From NCBI GenBank assembly GCA_019637685.1, contig JAHBVF010000026.1, positions 28,425 to 92,424 on the forward strand: a stretch of DNA of 64,000 nucleotides, given 5' to 3'. Below the pieces are notes generated by a model, which was not told the origin of the DNA, made no database searches, and was given only the letters and a program-made list of their open reading frames with translations. This document shows positions 46,001 through 54,724 of the stretch, in pieces. The translations under genes were made by a program, and so were the position numbers. The stretch's first letter is position 1. Each line of letters opens with the position of its first letter. Source of the DNA: Caldilineaceae bacterium (lineage in GTDB: Bacteria > Chloroflexota > Anaerolineae > Caldilineales > Caldilineaceae).

Positions 46001-47240
46001 GATGAGCGACTATCCCGCGGCCCTGGCCGCGATGGATGCGGCGGCTATCACCGCCCAGAACGCGGCGGACGATCGGGGGCTGATCCGGGTGTTGGGCCGC
46101 ACAGGGCTAATCCACTGGCGGCAGGGCAACTATACAGAAGCAGCCGAAGCCTATGGGCGTGCCCTGGCCCTGCTGGCCGGTTCCTCAGATTGGGCGGCGG
46201 AGGAGGGCGAGATTCGCTATGGGCTGGGCATTCTGCACCGGCAGCAGGGGAAGTTCAGCGAAGCCCAGGCCGATCTGGAAAAAGCGCTGACATTGGCCCG
46301 GCGGCTGGAAAACAAACCGGAGGAGGCAAAAGTGTTGGCCGCGCTGGCAACAGTGGCCCATCTCCACCGACGGGACTACGACGCGGCCCTGGCCCACAAC
46401 CAACAGGCCCTGGAAATTCGCCGTCAGATCGGGGATCGGGCGGGAGAAGGTTCGAGTCTGCTGGCCCTGGGCCAGACCTATTCGGGCCGGGGCAGCTACA
46501 GCGAAGCGCTGGCAGCTTTTCAGAACGCGCTTTCCTTGCAACAGTCCCTGGGCAACCGCTGGTGGGAGGCCATCGCCTGGAATGAAACCGGCATTGTCCA
46601 GATGCTCGTGGGGCAGTATGCGGATGCGCAGACGGCCTTGACCCAGGCCCTGGAGATTGTGCGGGACATTGGAGCAGAAGTGGGCGCGGCCTATATTCAG
46701 GTCAATTTGGGACAAGTGCTGCGGGATACGGGGTGTCTTACAGAGGCCGAGATTGCCCTGCAGGCGGGTCTGCATTTCTCCCAACAACGGCAGGACCGCC
46801 ATTTGGAAGCGATCTGTCACAGCGACCTGGCGCTGCTATATCTGGCCCAGGGGAATGCTGCCGCAGCTTATGAAGAGGCAGATGCAGCCCAGGCCATCTA
46901 TCACGAAATCGGTACGCCCTATTCCAGCACAGGGGACTTTGTGACGCTGGCACGGGCCGCGCTGGCCCTGAATCAACGGGAGCAGGCCGAGGAACACGCG
47001 GATCGGGCCTTTGCCTATCTGCAGGAATGTGGTGGTGATGGGCCGGATTTTCCCCACCGGGATTACTGGTATTGTGCCCAGGTGTTGCGGCTCATCGGGC
47101 GAACGGCAGAGGCAGAAAAAGCGGTGGACGCGGCCAGGAAACTGCTGGAAGAAAAGGCCGCCAATATTTCTGATCCGGCCATGCGTCTGTCCTTCTTGAA
47201 AAATGTGATATTTAATCAGGAGATCGGGGCAAGCATTTAG
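43077..47240 (+). CDS. Double nucleotide cyclase domain, AAA ATPase and TPR protein
   Basis: The 1387-residue protein has two class III cyclase domains, an ATPase and a TPR tail. Domain 1 (about 25-200) keeps both metal aspartates in LFADISGFTPL (Asp34) and IGFSGDAITCWF (Asp86). Domain 2 (about 255-420) lost the first aspartate (ALFLRFSGLDFD) but keeps the Asn/Arg strand YGVLGDETNVAARLM. The P-loop VEGEAGVGKSHLA lies near 474 and Walker B LLLFIEDVHWIDE near 605. From about 900 onward many TPR repeats follow (ALLAGSSDWAAEEGEIRYGL, YSEALAAFQNALSLQQSLG). The paired domains could complement one another to form one active site making cAMP. This order matches mammalian soluble adenylyl cyclase (ADCY10). 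It appears leaderless. Confidence 0.9.
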   Translation: MENPAAYIPLDRRRALAAGTELPTHTTGAALFADISGFTPLTELLAQAYGPRRGADELTRQLNEVYSAIIAPVHAYGGAVIGFSGDAITCWFDDEDSPAAGLIRACAAGLEIQQAMIAFAHLTYPSGQAALAIKTAVAAGPVQRYLVGDPASRRIDVLAGGLLERMAHTEEVTRQGELLLAPGDVVGWDEWMDGLWVKREGLSLFQVQGLRRKVAVRQAEAEIALPEGLVRPWLLPPVYARIHSQQGRFLAELRPATALFLRFSGLDFDVNADAGRQLDDYIRWVQAVVDRYEGSLIQLTTGDKGSYLYVAFGAPVAHDDDTRRAVAAALELRESPLRFPAINAVQMGISQGRMRVGAYGSETRRTYGVLGDETNVAARLMAKAEAGQILVGQRVAELVDERFQIRTLGPMRFKGKTEPLPVFAVEGERILSSDEYHSLFVERLEGREEELGQMRGVMADVLAGQGRLLRVEGEAGVGKSHLAAVFLEDSQRQGSQTAVGSCQSTGRDVAYGSVGTVARQLLGLAGQTGRSPEEQIEHLQATIQALNPDWLVRLPLLGDLLRLPIPDNPTTAAFTPQLRQEALIALALEIVHLRARQRPLLLFIEDVHWIDEASARLILALARVIQDSRILLLLAHRPVNPDAASPVLGELLASTEGAVVALAELPAEGVAGLVRNRLGGPVDDLALGLIQMQAQGNAFFTEELVDALAESDLLVQSGAGWGLAPHLLAQLQQDGCVQRVEGRWQLMTDAPLSAVSLGMPDTIHGAILSRLDRLPEDVKLTLKLASVIGRVFELELLAGVHPGGPSSVDLFEQIDTLSRRDFARLERPQPDVTYIFKHNITQEVVYKTLLESQQREVHTAVAERLEHIAPQAVERLAFHFRHGDLGQPAVRQKTLHYLDQAGERARREYANETALGYVERALALEANWQRQTAKVDLLHILGRRDDEQFALDQLDGLPDAPPLDVHLLWGQFHEAMSDYPAALAAMDAAAITAQNAADDRGLIRVLGRTGLIHWRQGNYTEAAEAYGRALALLAGSSDWAAEEGEIRYGLGILHRQQGKFSEAQADLEKALTLARRLENKPEEAKVLAALATVAHLHRRDYDAALAHNQQALEIRRQIGDRAGEGSSLLALGQTYSGRGSYSEALAAFQNALSLQQSLGNRWWEAIAWNETGIVQMLVGQYADAQTALTQALEIVRDIGAEVGAAYIQVNLGQVLRDTGCLTEAEIALQAGLHFSQQRQDRHLEAICHSDLALLYLAQGNAAAAYEEADAAQAIYHEIGTPYSSTGDFVTLARAALALNQREQAEEHADRAFAYLQECGGDGPDFPHRDYWYCAQVLRLIGRTAEAEKAVDAARKLLEEKAANISDPAMRLSFLKNVIFNQEIGASI

Positions 47241-47243
47241 CCA

Positions 47244-47284
47244 AAACCGGACTGGCGGCTGGATAGGCCGCCAGTCCAGTTTTA
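47244..47284. terminator. Bidirectional terminator between convergent genes
   Basis: AAACCGGACTGGCGGC (47244-47259) pairs with GCCGCCAGTCCAGTTT (47267-47282), followed by TT on the plus side, between stops at 47240 and 47299. Confidence 0.8.
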
Positions 47285-47298
47285 CGAAAGGGGAATGT

Positions 47299-50200
47299 CT
47301 AGCGCTCGATTTGGGGCAGATAGAGATTGTTCACCGGTTGTGTCTCCTTCTCCAGCAACAGGGCATAGACACCCACGCCCTGGGTGGGCGCAATAGCCAC
47401 ACGCCCGTCGATGAGATCATCCAGATTGACGCTTTTGATGGGTTTCCAATTGGCACCATTCCAGAACGCCACTACCACTTCGGGCAGCGTCTCCCTGCTT
47501 GAGCGCGCGTCCGTACGGGGGGGGCGAATCCGCAGGGCCACGTGGCCTTCTTCTGCCAGGGAGCGGGGCAGGGCCACCAGTCGATAGGCCTGACCCACAA
47601 TCTGTCGTCCTTGGGGTGGCCGGGGTGTACCGGCCATACTCTGCACAGCAATAAACTCGCCCCGCTGCAAGTCGACATCAGTCCTGCGGGCAAACTCGGC
47701 TTTGCCGTCGGACGAAATCACAGGGACACCGCCAAACCAGTGGGCTGGTCCCTCGGCCCCGGTTCCGCCCACGCCGAAGTCTACGATTGTCTCCCGGCGG
47801 GGATCGGTTTCGATGCTCGTCTCCTCTACATAGACCTGCACATAGGCCGCGGTAGCATCCACCGGCGAATGGAAAGTCCCGGTGTAGAAACCGTCACTCC
47901 CGGCCAGGAGAATCCCGGTGGGTGTGTCCGTGTCCTCCGGGTAGAGGACAGCCCGCAAGGAGAGTCCGGCACTGATCTCCTGGGTCACTGAGATGCCCAA
48001 TGTGCGGCTGGTGGCGTGGGAGATTTCGATGACCGGCGCCCAGCCGTCGTCCTTCTCCATTTGCAGGGAATTGTCGCCCAATTCCAGCACTTCGCAGCCG
48101 AACTGGTGGCGGGGTTCCGACGAATCTTCGGTAAAGTCGTTCACATCAAAGACGCAGAAGCGATCGCTGGTCTGGCTGCCGATCAGCGTAATGCTCGTTG
48201 TGCCCTCCGCGGGCTTGCCCTGATCGATAACCCGGTTGCCCCGGATCAGAAAGGCTCTGGCCTCGCCAGAAGCAGCCTCGCCCGCCTGGTAGGCCAGGTC
48301 GAAGGTCTGATTGGGCAGGACAACCGCGGGGTTGGATGGCGGATGAATTGTCACTTCGGTGAAGGGCATAAGCGACGCGGTTGGGCCGGGGTTGACAGCC
48401 GTGGGGGCCAGGAGCGAGCTATACCAGAGCATAATTGTCTGCCACTCGTTGCGCTTGAGTGTCTGATTGGCGACGGTCGCGCCGCACGCGCTGTCCCAAT
48501 GGCTGTTGTCAAAGATAAATTCGGTGTTGCTCGGCTCATAGACCCACCCCATAGCGCTGCCGGTGCAACTTTTTGTCTCCACAATTTCCCCATCGGGGGT
48601 CACCGCCAGATAGGTGTCGAAGAGATAGAGCAGATAGTGGCCCAGTTCGTGGGCCAGGGCCAGGGGCCAATCGTTGCTCACATCCACGCCCAGATCGGTC
48701 GGTTCGCCGGGCAGATTGAAACGGTTCCAGGTGCGGCCCATAAATGTGTAGCCGGGATAGTAGGAAACAGACGGGATAAAGGGATCCGTGACATCACTTT
48801 CGCTGACGCCGCCGATCTCGGCGTGGGGGCGCAGATTGTTGCTGGCATAAATGCGGATGTCTGCTTCGTCCCATTTGTCGTAATTCTGATAGACGTGAAT
48901 GTTGGCCAGGCTCATTTGGCCGTCGGTAAAATCATAGAGGTAGTTGGCGGCTTTCTGGATATGGCTGCGCAGACGGTTCTGATAGGCAGCGTCGCCCATC
49001 ATACTCCATTGGGTCGAGACGATCAGGTTGTGGAGCAGGAGCGGATGGGCCGGGCCAACCGTCATACTCATTTCGCTGTTGGCGAAATGGTTGAAATCGA
49101 GGGCACGCACGAGGCGGGGCGCGCCGCTGGTATACAAAAGCGTTGACCGGGCGGTTGTGGAGATCGGGTAGGCGACCCACAAAGAATCCCCAAAGCTGAC
49201 CCGTCGGCGTGGATACACATAGCCCTGGCTGTCTGTTGTGGCCGGTGGAGAGAGCGCCACCCCATCGCGCAGAATCGCAACCTTTGCGTTGGCGGCTGGG
49301 GCACACGTCGTCGGGGTCTGCGAACAGACACGAATATTGTTGCCAGGCGAAAAGGGGCCAAAGGCGAGATTGTCGATGGATTCCGAGAGGGTTGTGCGCC
49401 CGTAGTCCAGTTCTACCCGGGCGATCCGGCCCAGGCCGTCGCTCAGCCCCAGGAATGTGGTGTGGGAGATGGGGACCGGGTTGATGCGCGCGCTGCACAG
49501 TTCCTTGCCCTGGCGGTCGAAGGCGGTAAGATTGGCGGTCAGGTTGGCAGAATTGCCCTGGCCGTCCTCGCCATTGCCAATCCACATCCCCACGTGGCTC
49601 TGATCGCTTTCGAAAAAGATGGGGAATGGCACATTTTCGCTGGTGGCCGGATAGATGGCCGAATTGGTGGCCACGTTGGGCGCGGAGCGGGGCTTGGAAG
49701 GATCGTTGGGGTGGCCGCCGTAGGTGGTGGCGTGGGTGGTGCTGCTCTGCTCAAAGCGCACTCCATAGCCATTCCCGTAATAATCTGCGATTTCCAAGCC
49801 GCTGTCCAGGTCGTCAAAGTCGATGACTGCCTGGCCGGGTATGAGTGCCTGGCTTTCGAGCTGTCCACAGAGCGCGGTCTGGCTGATCCCACAGTGATTG
49901 CCTATGGCGAAGATGACCAGATTGGTAAAAAGCGACTGGCCCAGAGGGGTCATCTCCTTGGGAGAACCGGCAAAGCCCCACAATGTGCGGCAGCCTTCGC
50001 CCACGGCCACGCCCAGGGGCGCCTGCTGTTGTGACTGGTCCAGCAGCGCATGGGGCAGGAGAAAACTCGGCTGATCGGAGAGATCGATTGCGACGCCAGT
50101 GACTGGCTGGTCAAAAAGAGGAATCCGGCGCTCGTTGCGGGAAAGGGCAGAGAGATCGAAGGGAACGCGGGCAGATGTGAGTTGATCGTTGGGAAAGAGG

Positions 50201-50961
50201 ACGTCGCTGCCGGTGATGGGGAGACCGTTGGGCGCGCCGATCATCAGTTCAATCTTCCCGAAAAAGGCGTGACCCCCCAGGCCCACCCCCAGAATCCGGG
50301 GAGCTTTTTGCAGCGATTCCACCTGGGCGGCTGTGCCCCAGTTCTTGCCGCTGCCCGTATCGCTGCCCACAATCACCAGGCCAAAAGCGCTGAAATCGGT
50401 CTGGGGGACCTCTTCCAGAGCGATCGGCGCGATGTCGAAACCTGCTTTGCCCAGCAGGGTGGAAAATTCTTCTGCCAGGGATTTGTCCGTGTCATAAATA
50501 TAGGCAAGCCTGCCACCAAAGCTGGGCATGGCCCCTGTCACACGGAAGGATGCACCTGCCTTTACACCGGACCCGCCTTCTGTGCAGGGGGCACCCGCGC
50601 ATACGTCGATGCGGTGATCGCCGGGGTTGGCGTTCACCGGTATGGGGAAGGGAATACTAAAGCTATCGCCTGTCTCCAAGGGATGGGAGTCCACCTTTTC
50701 GCCGTCCCAGAAAAAGATCAGATCCCCACCGCCTGGGCCGAATCCACGGCCATTGACAAGCACAATCGCGCCTGCCTGGGCCTGGGCTGGGTTGAGGGTG
50801 AGAATTGGTTCGGTGGTTTGGGCAGAAGGGGCGGCAGTTGCCCCACCAAAAAGGGCGAGCAGAAAAAGACCGGCAAGGAAGACTGCTCGACGGCTAAGCG
50901 GGGCAGACAAGCGCAGAAAGATAGCCTGTATGTGTGCCCAAATGCCTGTTGGTGCGTTCAT
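47299..50961 (-). CDS. Secreted IPT/TIG and HExxH metallopeptidase-like protein
   Basis: The 1220-residue protein has an N-terminal signal or anchor segment (RAVFLAGLFLLALFGGATA). An IPT/TIG domain follows at about 55-125 (PILTLNPAQAQAGAIVLVNG, GRGFGPGGGDLIFFWDG). Near residue 770 is LALAHELGHYLLYLFDTYLA, a zinc-binding HExxH with a trailing aspartate, in a region that also carries TFMGRTWNRFN and DGEIVETKSC. The C-terminal part is beta-rich. Extracellular proteolysis is likely; specificity is unknown. ATG 50961 is used; the longer frame is less likely. It is convergent with the cyclase gene, and a Crp/Fnr regulator gene lies upstream of it on the same strand. Confidence 0.72.
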   Translation of the reverse strand: MNAPTGIWAHIQAIFLRLSAPLSRRAVFLAGLFLLALFGGATAAPSAQTTEPILTLNPAQAQAGAIVLVNGRGFGPGGGDLIFFWDGEKVDSHPLETGDSFSIPFPIPVNANPGDHRIDVCAGAPCTEGGSGVKAGASFRVTGAMPSFGGRLAYIYDTDKSLAEEFSTLLGKAGFDIAPIALEEVPQTDFSAFGLVIVGSDTGSGKNWGTAAQVESLQKAPRILGVGLGGHAFFGKIELMIGAPNGLPITGSDVLFPNDQLTSARVPFDLSALSRNERRIPLFDQPVTGVAIDLSDQPSFLLPHALLDQSQQQAPLGVAVGEGCRTLWGFAGSPKEMTPLGQSLFTNLVIFAIGNHCGISQTALCGQLESQALIPGQAVIDFDDLDSGLEIADYYGNGYGVRFEQSSTTHATTYGGHPNDPSKPRSAPNVATNSAIYPATSENVPFPIFFESDQSHVGMWIGNGEDGQGNSANLTANLTAFDRQGKELCSARINPVPISHTTFLGLSDGLGRIARVELDYGRTTLSESIDNLAFGPFSPGNNIRVCSQTPTTCAPAANAKVAILRDGVALSPPATTDSQGYVYPRRRVSFGDSLWVAYPISTTARSTLLYTSGAPRLVRALDFNHFANSEMSMTVGPAHPLLLHNLIVSTQWSMMGDAAYQNRLRSHIQKAANYLYDFTDGQMSLANIHVYQNYDKWDEADIRIYASNNLRPHAEIGGVSESDVTDPFIPSVSYYPGYTFMGRTWNRFNLPGEPTDLGVDVSNDWPLALAHELGHYLLYLFDTYLAVTPDGEIVETKSCTGSAMGWVYEPSNTEFIFDNSHWDSACGATVANQTLKRNEWQTIMLWYSSLLAPTAVNPGPTASLMPFTEVTIHPPSNPAVVLPNQTFDLAYQAGEAASGEARAFLIRGNRVIDQGKPAEGTTSITLIGSQTSDRFCVFDVNDFTEDSSEPRHQFGCEVLELGDNSLQMEKDDGWAPVIEISHATSRTLGISVTQEISAGLSLRAVLYPEDTDTPTGILLAGSDGFYTGTFHSPVDATAAYVQVYVEETSIETDPRRETIVDFGVGGTGAEGPAHWFGGVPVISSDGKAEFARRTDVDLQRGEFIAVQSMAGTPRPPQGRQIVGQAYRLVALPRSLAEEGHVALRIRPPRTDARSSRETLPEVVVAFWNGANWKPIKSVNLDDLIDGRVAIAPTQGVGVYALLLEKETQPVNNLYLPQIER

Positions 50962-51019
50962 TTGATTCCTCAGAATGTTGGCAACGCGACCGGTCAGGCC
51001 CGGCAAATGCCAGTGTGGT

Positions 51020-51760
51020 CTACCAGTCGCTGTCGGTACTCAGAATTTCGATGCGGCTGTCCCGTTCGGCCACCACCCGTTCTATGTCCAGAATGGTGAT
51101 CACGCCCCGGTCATATTCCAGCAGCCCTCGTTTGCGCCAGTCGCTGAGCAGGCGGTTCACCCATTCCCGACGGGCACCGACCATCGACGCCAGATCTGTC
51201 TGGTTCAAGGCCAGGTCTACGCTGTATTGCTTGCCAGCTTCCACTTCCTTGCCATAGCGCTCCACATAATAGAGCAAAATATGGAGCAGACGACCCGCGG
51301 CATCAAACTGGGCGACTGATTCGGCGAAGGAGGCAGTCCAGCGCAGTTTTTGGGCCAACAACTGGGCCAGCCCCAAGGCCAGACCGGGCACATTTTCCAG
51401 GTGATAGAGGAAACGCTCGTGGGACATTGTCAGCAACGAGACTTTGCCGATGGCTTTGCCCGTGGCCGAGCGGGGGCTGCTGTCGATGGCAGCCAATTCT
51501 CCGATCACATCGTGTACGGAAAAGATGTCGATAGACGTTTCGTTGCCAGATGGGCTGATTTTGAAGATACGCACCTTGCCTTTGAGCAATATGTATATCT
51601 CACGGCTTTCGTCGCCCTGGCGAAAAATGATGTCGTCTTTGTCGAATTCGCGCAGGCGCAGGTCAGTGACGAGCCGCTCCAACTGTTGGCTGGCCAGGGA
51701 AGAGAAAATCGGGATTTCTTTGAGCATCGCGACCCGGCGGGTCAATTCGGCATCTTGCAT
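51020..51760 (-). CDS. Crp/Fnr-family transcriptional regulator
   Basis: The 246-residue regulator has a cyclic-nucleotide-binding-like domain (residues 13-130: [63 protein letters not shown]) and a C-terminal winged helix ([21 protein letters not shown], the usual recognition helix pattern). [18 protein letters not shown] resembles the phosphate-binding cassette (GELALI..PRSAT), so cNMP binding is possible. That would fit with a cyclase encoded 4 kb away. No cysteine cluster for an iron-sulfur site is present. The start at 51760 has GGTGG upstream. Confidence 0.92.
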   Translation of the reverse strand: MQDAELTRRVAMLKEIPIFSSLASQQLERLVTDLRLREFDKDDIIFRQGDESREIYILLKGKVRIFKISPSGNETSIDIFSVHDVIGELAAIDSSPRSATGKAIGKVSLLTMSHERFLYHLENVPGLALGLAQLLAQKLRWTASFAESVAQFDAAGRLLHILLYYVERYGKEVEAGKQYSVDLALNQTDLASMVGARREWVNRLLSDWRKRGLLEYDRGVITILDIERVVAERDSRIEILSTDSDW

Positions 51761-51954
51761 TCTTTACCACCATTCTGATTCATCAGTCGAAAAGAGTGTA
51801 TTGTGCAGCACACCACTGCCAAGTGACGAGGATCACAGAAAATGGGTGCGCTTCCCGGTTGGTGGGAATTTCGGCGTAGGGGTATTATAAACTATCCCTC
51901 CCTGATCCGATATGGGTGTATGTTCTATTGTCTGCACATTGGCCCCAAACCCCA

Positions 51955-52317
51955 ATGACTCCTTTTGAATGGTTCCTGGTTGGTCATCTGATCGGCGACT
52001 GGGTATTTCAGAACGATTGGATGGCCCGGCACAAACAAAACGGACTGCTCAATTGGGCAATCCTGATTCACTGCGGGGTCTACACAGCCGTTCTTGTGCT
52101 GGCCTATCTGTTGGCTACTATCTCCTCGCTGGATTTATCCACACTCCCCCTTTTTGCCGTGCTGGTCTATCTCTCCCATTTGCTGATCGACGCAACCGGA
52201 CTGGCAGGCCGCTGGATACACTTCTTTCGCCAGACCGATGCCCCCTTTATGCGCATTGTCGTAGATCAAACGATGCACTTGGTTGTGCTGGCCCTGCTGG
52301 TAGAATTTGTGTTGTGA
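51955..52317 (+). CDS. DUF3307 membrane protein
   Basis: The 120-residue membrane protein matches DUF3307: GHLIGDWVFQNDWMARHKQ near the N-terminus, LIHCGVYTAVL, LSHLLIDATG and FRIVVDQ-like MRIVVDQTMHLVVLALL. Three to four membrane segments are visible, with conserved His and Asp residues at HLIGDW, IHC, SHLLID and DQTMHL, suggesting a metal-dependent membrane activity. Function is unknown. ATG 51955 is selected by family fit. A TATTATAA box lies about 60 bases upstream. Confidence 0.85.
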   Translation: MTPFEWFLVGHLIGDWVFQNDWMARHKQNGLLNWAILIHCGVYTAVLVLAYLLATISSLDLSTLPLFAVLVYLSHLLIDATGLAGRWIHFFRQTDAPFMRIVVDQTMHLVVLALLVEFVL

Positions 52318-52335
52318 GAAGGCGGGGGCCAAGAA

Positions 52336-53100
52336 TTAGCGTTCGGGCGACATCGGAAAGGAGAGTATCCGTTCACTGATGGCGATCGGCGCGGCGGCGG
52401 TGGCCAGGGCTGCGCTGAAATTGACAGGCGGATTGAGCAGATGAACAGACCAGTCGGCAATCGAGGCGGCAGGCCCAATGAGACGCGGCGGTGTTTGCCA
52501 GTGGGCCACAGTAAAGTCCAACAATGGGGCCATCAGCCCATCGCCCAGGGCTTTGACAACCGCTTCCTTGCAGGTCCAGCAACGCAAAAAAGCAGCCGAA
52601 GTCTGCTCGGCTGGCTGGCTGGCAAGCCACTCCGCTTCGGCTGGGCTGAAGAAATGCGCGGCCAACTGGTGAGCGTCGGGATAATCCCGATCCTCCTCAA
52701 TGTCCACGCCAATCTCCTGCCCCACGGCAAAAGCATACACAGCCATCTCCCCGGAATCGGAAAGATTGAAACGCAGACCCGTCTGGTTCTGTGTTTCGGC
52801 CAGCGCGGGCTTGTGCTGTGGACCGTAGGCAAAGACAATGTCAGCCGGTGGAATGGAGAGATAGCCGCCGAGAAGATGACGTAAAATGCCGCGACGGACC
52901 GCGTAGCGGCGGGCGTCTCGGGCAAAATGAAAACGACGCAGCCGCGCCCATTCGTCGGGCGAAAGGGCGGCTTCCATCTGGGCGATGACCAATGGGCACG
53001 GGTCCAGACGGGCATACTGGATGTGGGCAGTGCCCATCGTGGGAAGGGGCGTCTGCGTTTTACTGAGAGGGTTGGATATTGGAATATTGGACGGCAGCAT
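52336..53100 (-). CDS. 4'-phosphopantetheinyl transferase (Sfp type)
   Basis: The 254-residue enzyme transfers phosphopantetheine from CoA to carrier-protein serines, which activates the PCP domains of this operon. Motifs are GVDIEEDRDYPD (Mg-binding Asp and Glu) and FLRCWTCKEAVVKALGDGL (W-KEA-K-G). RRYAVRRGILRHLLGGYL in the N-terminal half binds CoA phosphate. ATG 53100 has AGGAGG 9 bases upstream and overlaps the exporter gene by 41 bases. It is the last gene of the NRPS operon. Confidence 0.93.
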   Translation of the reverse strand: MLPSNIPISNPLSKTQTPLPTMGTAHIQYARLDPCPLVIAQMEAALSPDEWARLRRFHFARDARRYAVRRGILRHLLGGYLSIPPADIVFAYGPQHKPALAETQNQTGLRFNLSDSGEMAVYAFAVGQEIGVDIEEDRDYPDAHQLAAHFFSPAEAEWLASQPAEQTSAAFLRCWTCKEAVVKALGDGLMAPLLDFTVAHWQTPPRLIGPAASIADWSVHLLNPPVNFSAALATAAAPIAISERILSFPMSPER

Positions 53101-54724
53101 GGAATCTTTCCTCCTTCCTGTCGTATTCCACTTGTCCCGCGTCGAGCTTCACAATCCGATCCGCGGCGTCGTAGTAGCGGTCATCGTGGCTGATGACAAT
53201 CACCAGTTTGCCCCGATTGCGCAGTTCGGGCAGGAGCTGGCGGTAGAAGAGTTCTTTAAACTCAGGGTCCTGCCCCGCGGCCCATTCGTCAAAAAGATAG
53301 ACCGGGCGGTCTTCCAGATAGGCGGTGAGCAGGGCCAGGCGCTGGCGCTGGCCAGTGGAGAGGTCGAGGGTAGAAAAATTACCGTTGCTCATTTGCACCT
53401 TGTGGGACAATTGGAGATTCTCCAGATAGACGTGCGCCTTTGAATCGTTGGCAACGCTTTCCAGCCCCAGCAATTGATCAAAGAGAAAGAAATCGGCGAA
53501 CACGGCGGAAAAGAGCTGGCGATAATCATCGATAATTTGCTCTGTCACGGGCTGACCATTCCAGGTAATCTGCCCACTGTCGGGGGTGTACAGCCCCAGC
53601 AACAATTTGGCCAGAGTGGTTTTGCCGCTGCCATTGCCGCCAATCAGAAAAACCAGTTCGCTACTTCTCATCTCCAGGCTAATCGGGCCGAGATGAAAAG
53701 CGTTCTCTTCGCCCTCTATCCAATACGTGTGCTGGAGACGGTCCAGACATAGATGGACAGGGGGTTCGGGATGTTCTGTCGCACGCTTGGTGGCCCGCGC
53801 ATCCTGGGTCAGGCGCACCCCCATTTTCTCCAATTTCTCGGCAGCAACACTGGCTTCGCTAAAAAAGGGCAGCGCGCCAAAAAGTCCGTTCAGCGATGTG
53901 CGGGCGTAGAGGGCCACTAAGGCGAAACTGGTCAAGACCTCTCCACTTAATTGCCAAACCGCGGCCAACACAAAGACAGCCAGGATAAAGAGGAAGTAGA
54001 TAGCCTGGGTCCAGGAGGCAGCCGCAAAATGCAGAACGTAAGCCTCCTTCAATAGGGTTTCGTAGCGCAAGGCCGTAGGCGACAACAATATTTCCAGGAA
54101 ATCGAAGCGCCGGTTGCGGTGCATCTTCAGTTCCTTTGCGCCCTCTGTCAGCATTCGATACTGCCTGTATAGCTGATCTCTGGCCGTGAGTGAAGCGAGC
54201 CACCGCAGCCGTGCTTTGCTGCGCATCCAAAGCTGTCCCACCAGTGCGGGCAGAGTCAACAGAGCCGCCAAAAGCAGGGTCGGGGGCGAAAGCCAGGTTA
54301 GATAGCCAAAGCAGGCGAGCAGAATGGCAGCACCCATAGCCACAGTGGGCGTTTGGTTGAGGGCCTGGACAAGAGTCCTGACGTCATCTGTGAGCGCGGC
54401 CAGCAGCCGAGGCGCGCCAATCGCTTCCAGTTGGGCCAGGGGTGTTTGCAGAATGCGCTGGCAGAGGTCCGTGCGCAGACGATAGCCCGTGCCTGCGGTC
54501 ATATGCAGAAGCAGCCACTTTACACTGAAATCCAGCGTCACGACAATGGCAACAGCCAGGGCAAATTGGGCCACGAAAACTAAGGTCAGCCTGTCGCCGG
54601 CAGTGAGGCGGCGGCTGATGAGCGCTACAACTGTGATATTGGCTGCCCCGGCCAGGAAACTGGCCCCGATGGTGGCCCAGAGTGTGGCTGTCGGGATATA
54701 GCGCAGCAGGCGAAAGAGCTTCAC
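53060..54724 (-). CDS. Cyclic-peptide-type ABC exporter (SyrD/PvdE family)
   Basis: The 554-residue half-transporter fuses six membrane helices (residues 1-290) to an ATPase. ATPase motifs are LIGGNGSGKTTLAKLLLGLY (Walker A), DLSTGQRQRLALL (signature), VYLFDEWAAGQDPEFKELFY (Walker B and D-loop) and VIVISHDDRYYDAAD (switch His). DEWAAGQDPEFK and SHDDRYY are characteristic of the SyrD/PvdE lineage that exports nonribosomal peptides and siderophore precursors. Translation likely begins at GTG 54724, which shares four bases with the NRPS stop (GTGA). It would export the product of the neighbouring synthetases. Confidence 0.93.
   Translation of the reverse strand: MKLFRLLRYIPTATLWATIGASFLAGAANITVVALISRRLTAGDRLTLVFVAQFALAVAIVVTLDFSVKWLLLHMTAGTGYRLRTDLCQRILQTPLAQLEAIGAPRLLAALTDDVRTLVQALNQTPTVAMGAAILLACFGYLTWLSPPTLLLAALLTLPALVGQLWMRSKARLRWLASLTARDQLYRQYRMLTEGAKELKMHRNRRFDFLEILLSPTALRYETLLKEAYVLHFAAASWTQAIYFLFILAVFVLAAVWQLSGEVLTSFALVALYARTSLNGLFGALPFFSEASVAAEKLEKMGVRLTQDARATKRATEHPEPPVHLCLDRLQHTYWIEGEENAFHLGPISLEMRSSELVFLIGGNGSGKTTLAKLLLGLYTPDSGQITWNGQPVTEQIIDDYRQLFSAVFADFFLFDQLLGLESVANDSKAHVYLENLQLSHKVQMSNGNFSTLDLSTGQRQRLALLTAYLEDRPVYLFDEWAAGQDPEFKELFYRQLLPELRNRGKLVIVISHDDRYYDAADRIVKLDAGQVEYDRKEERFHAAVQYSNIQPSQ

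Noticed and set aside
53037..53037. Later start for the phosphopantetheinyl transferase
   Set aside because: The ATG there has no ribosome binding site, whereas ATG 53100 has AGGAGG at proper distance.
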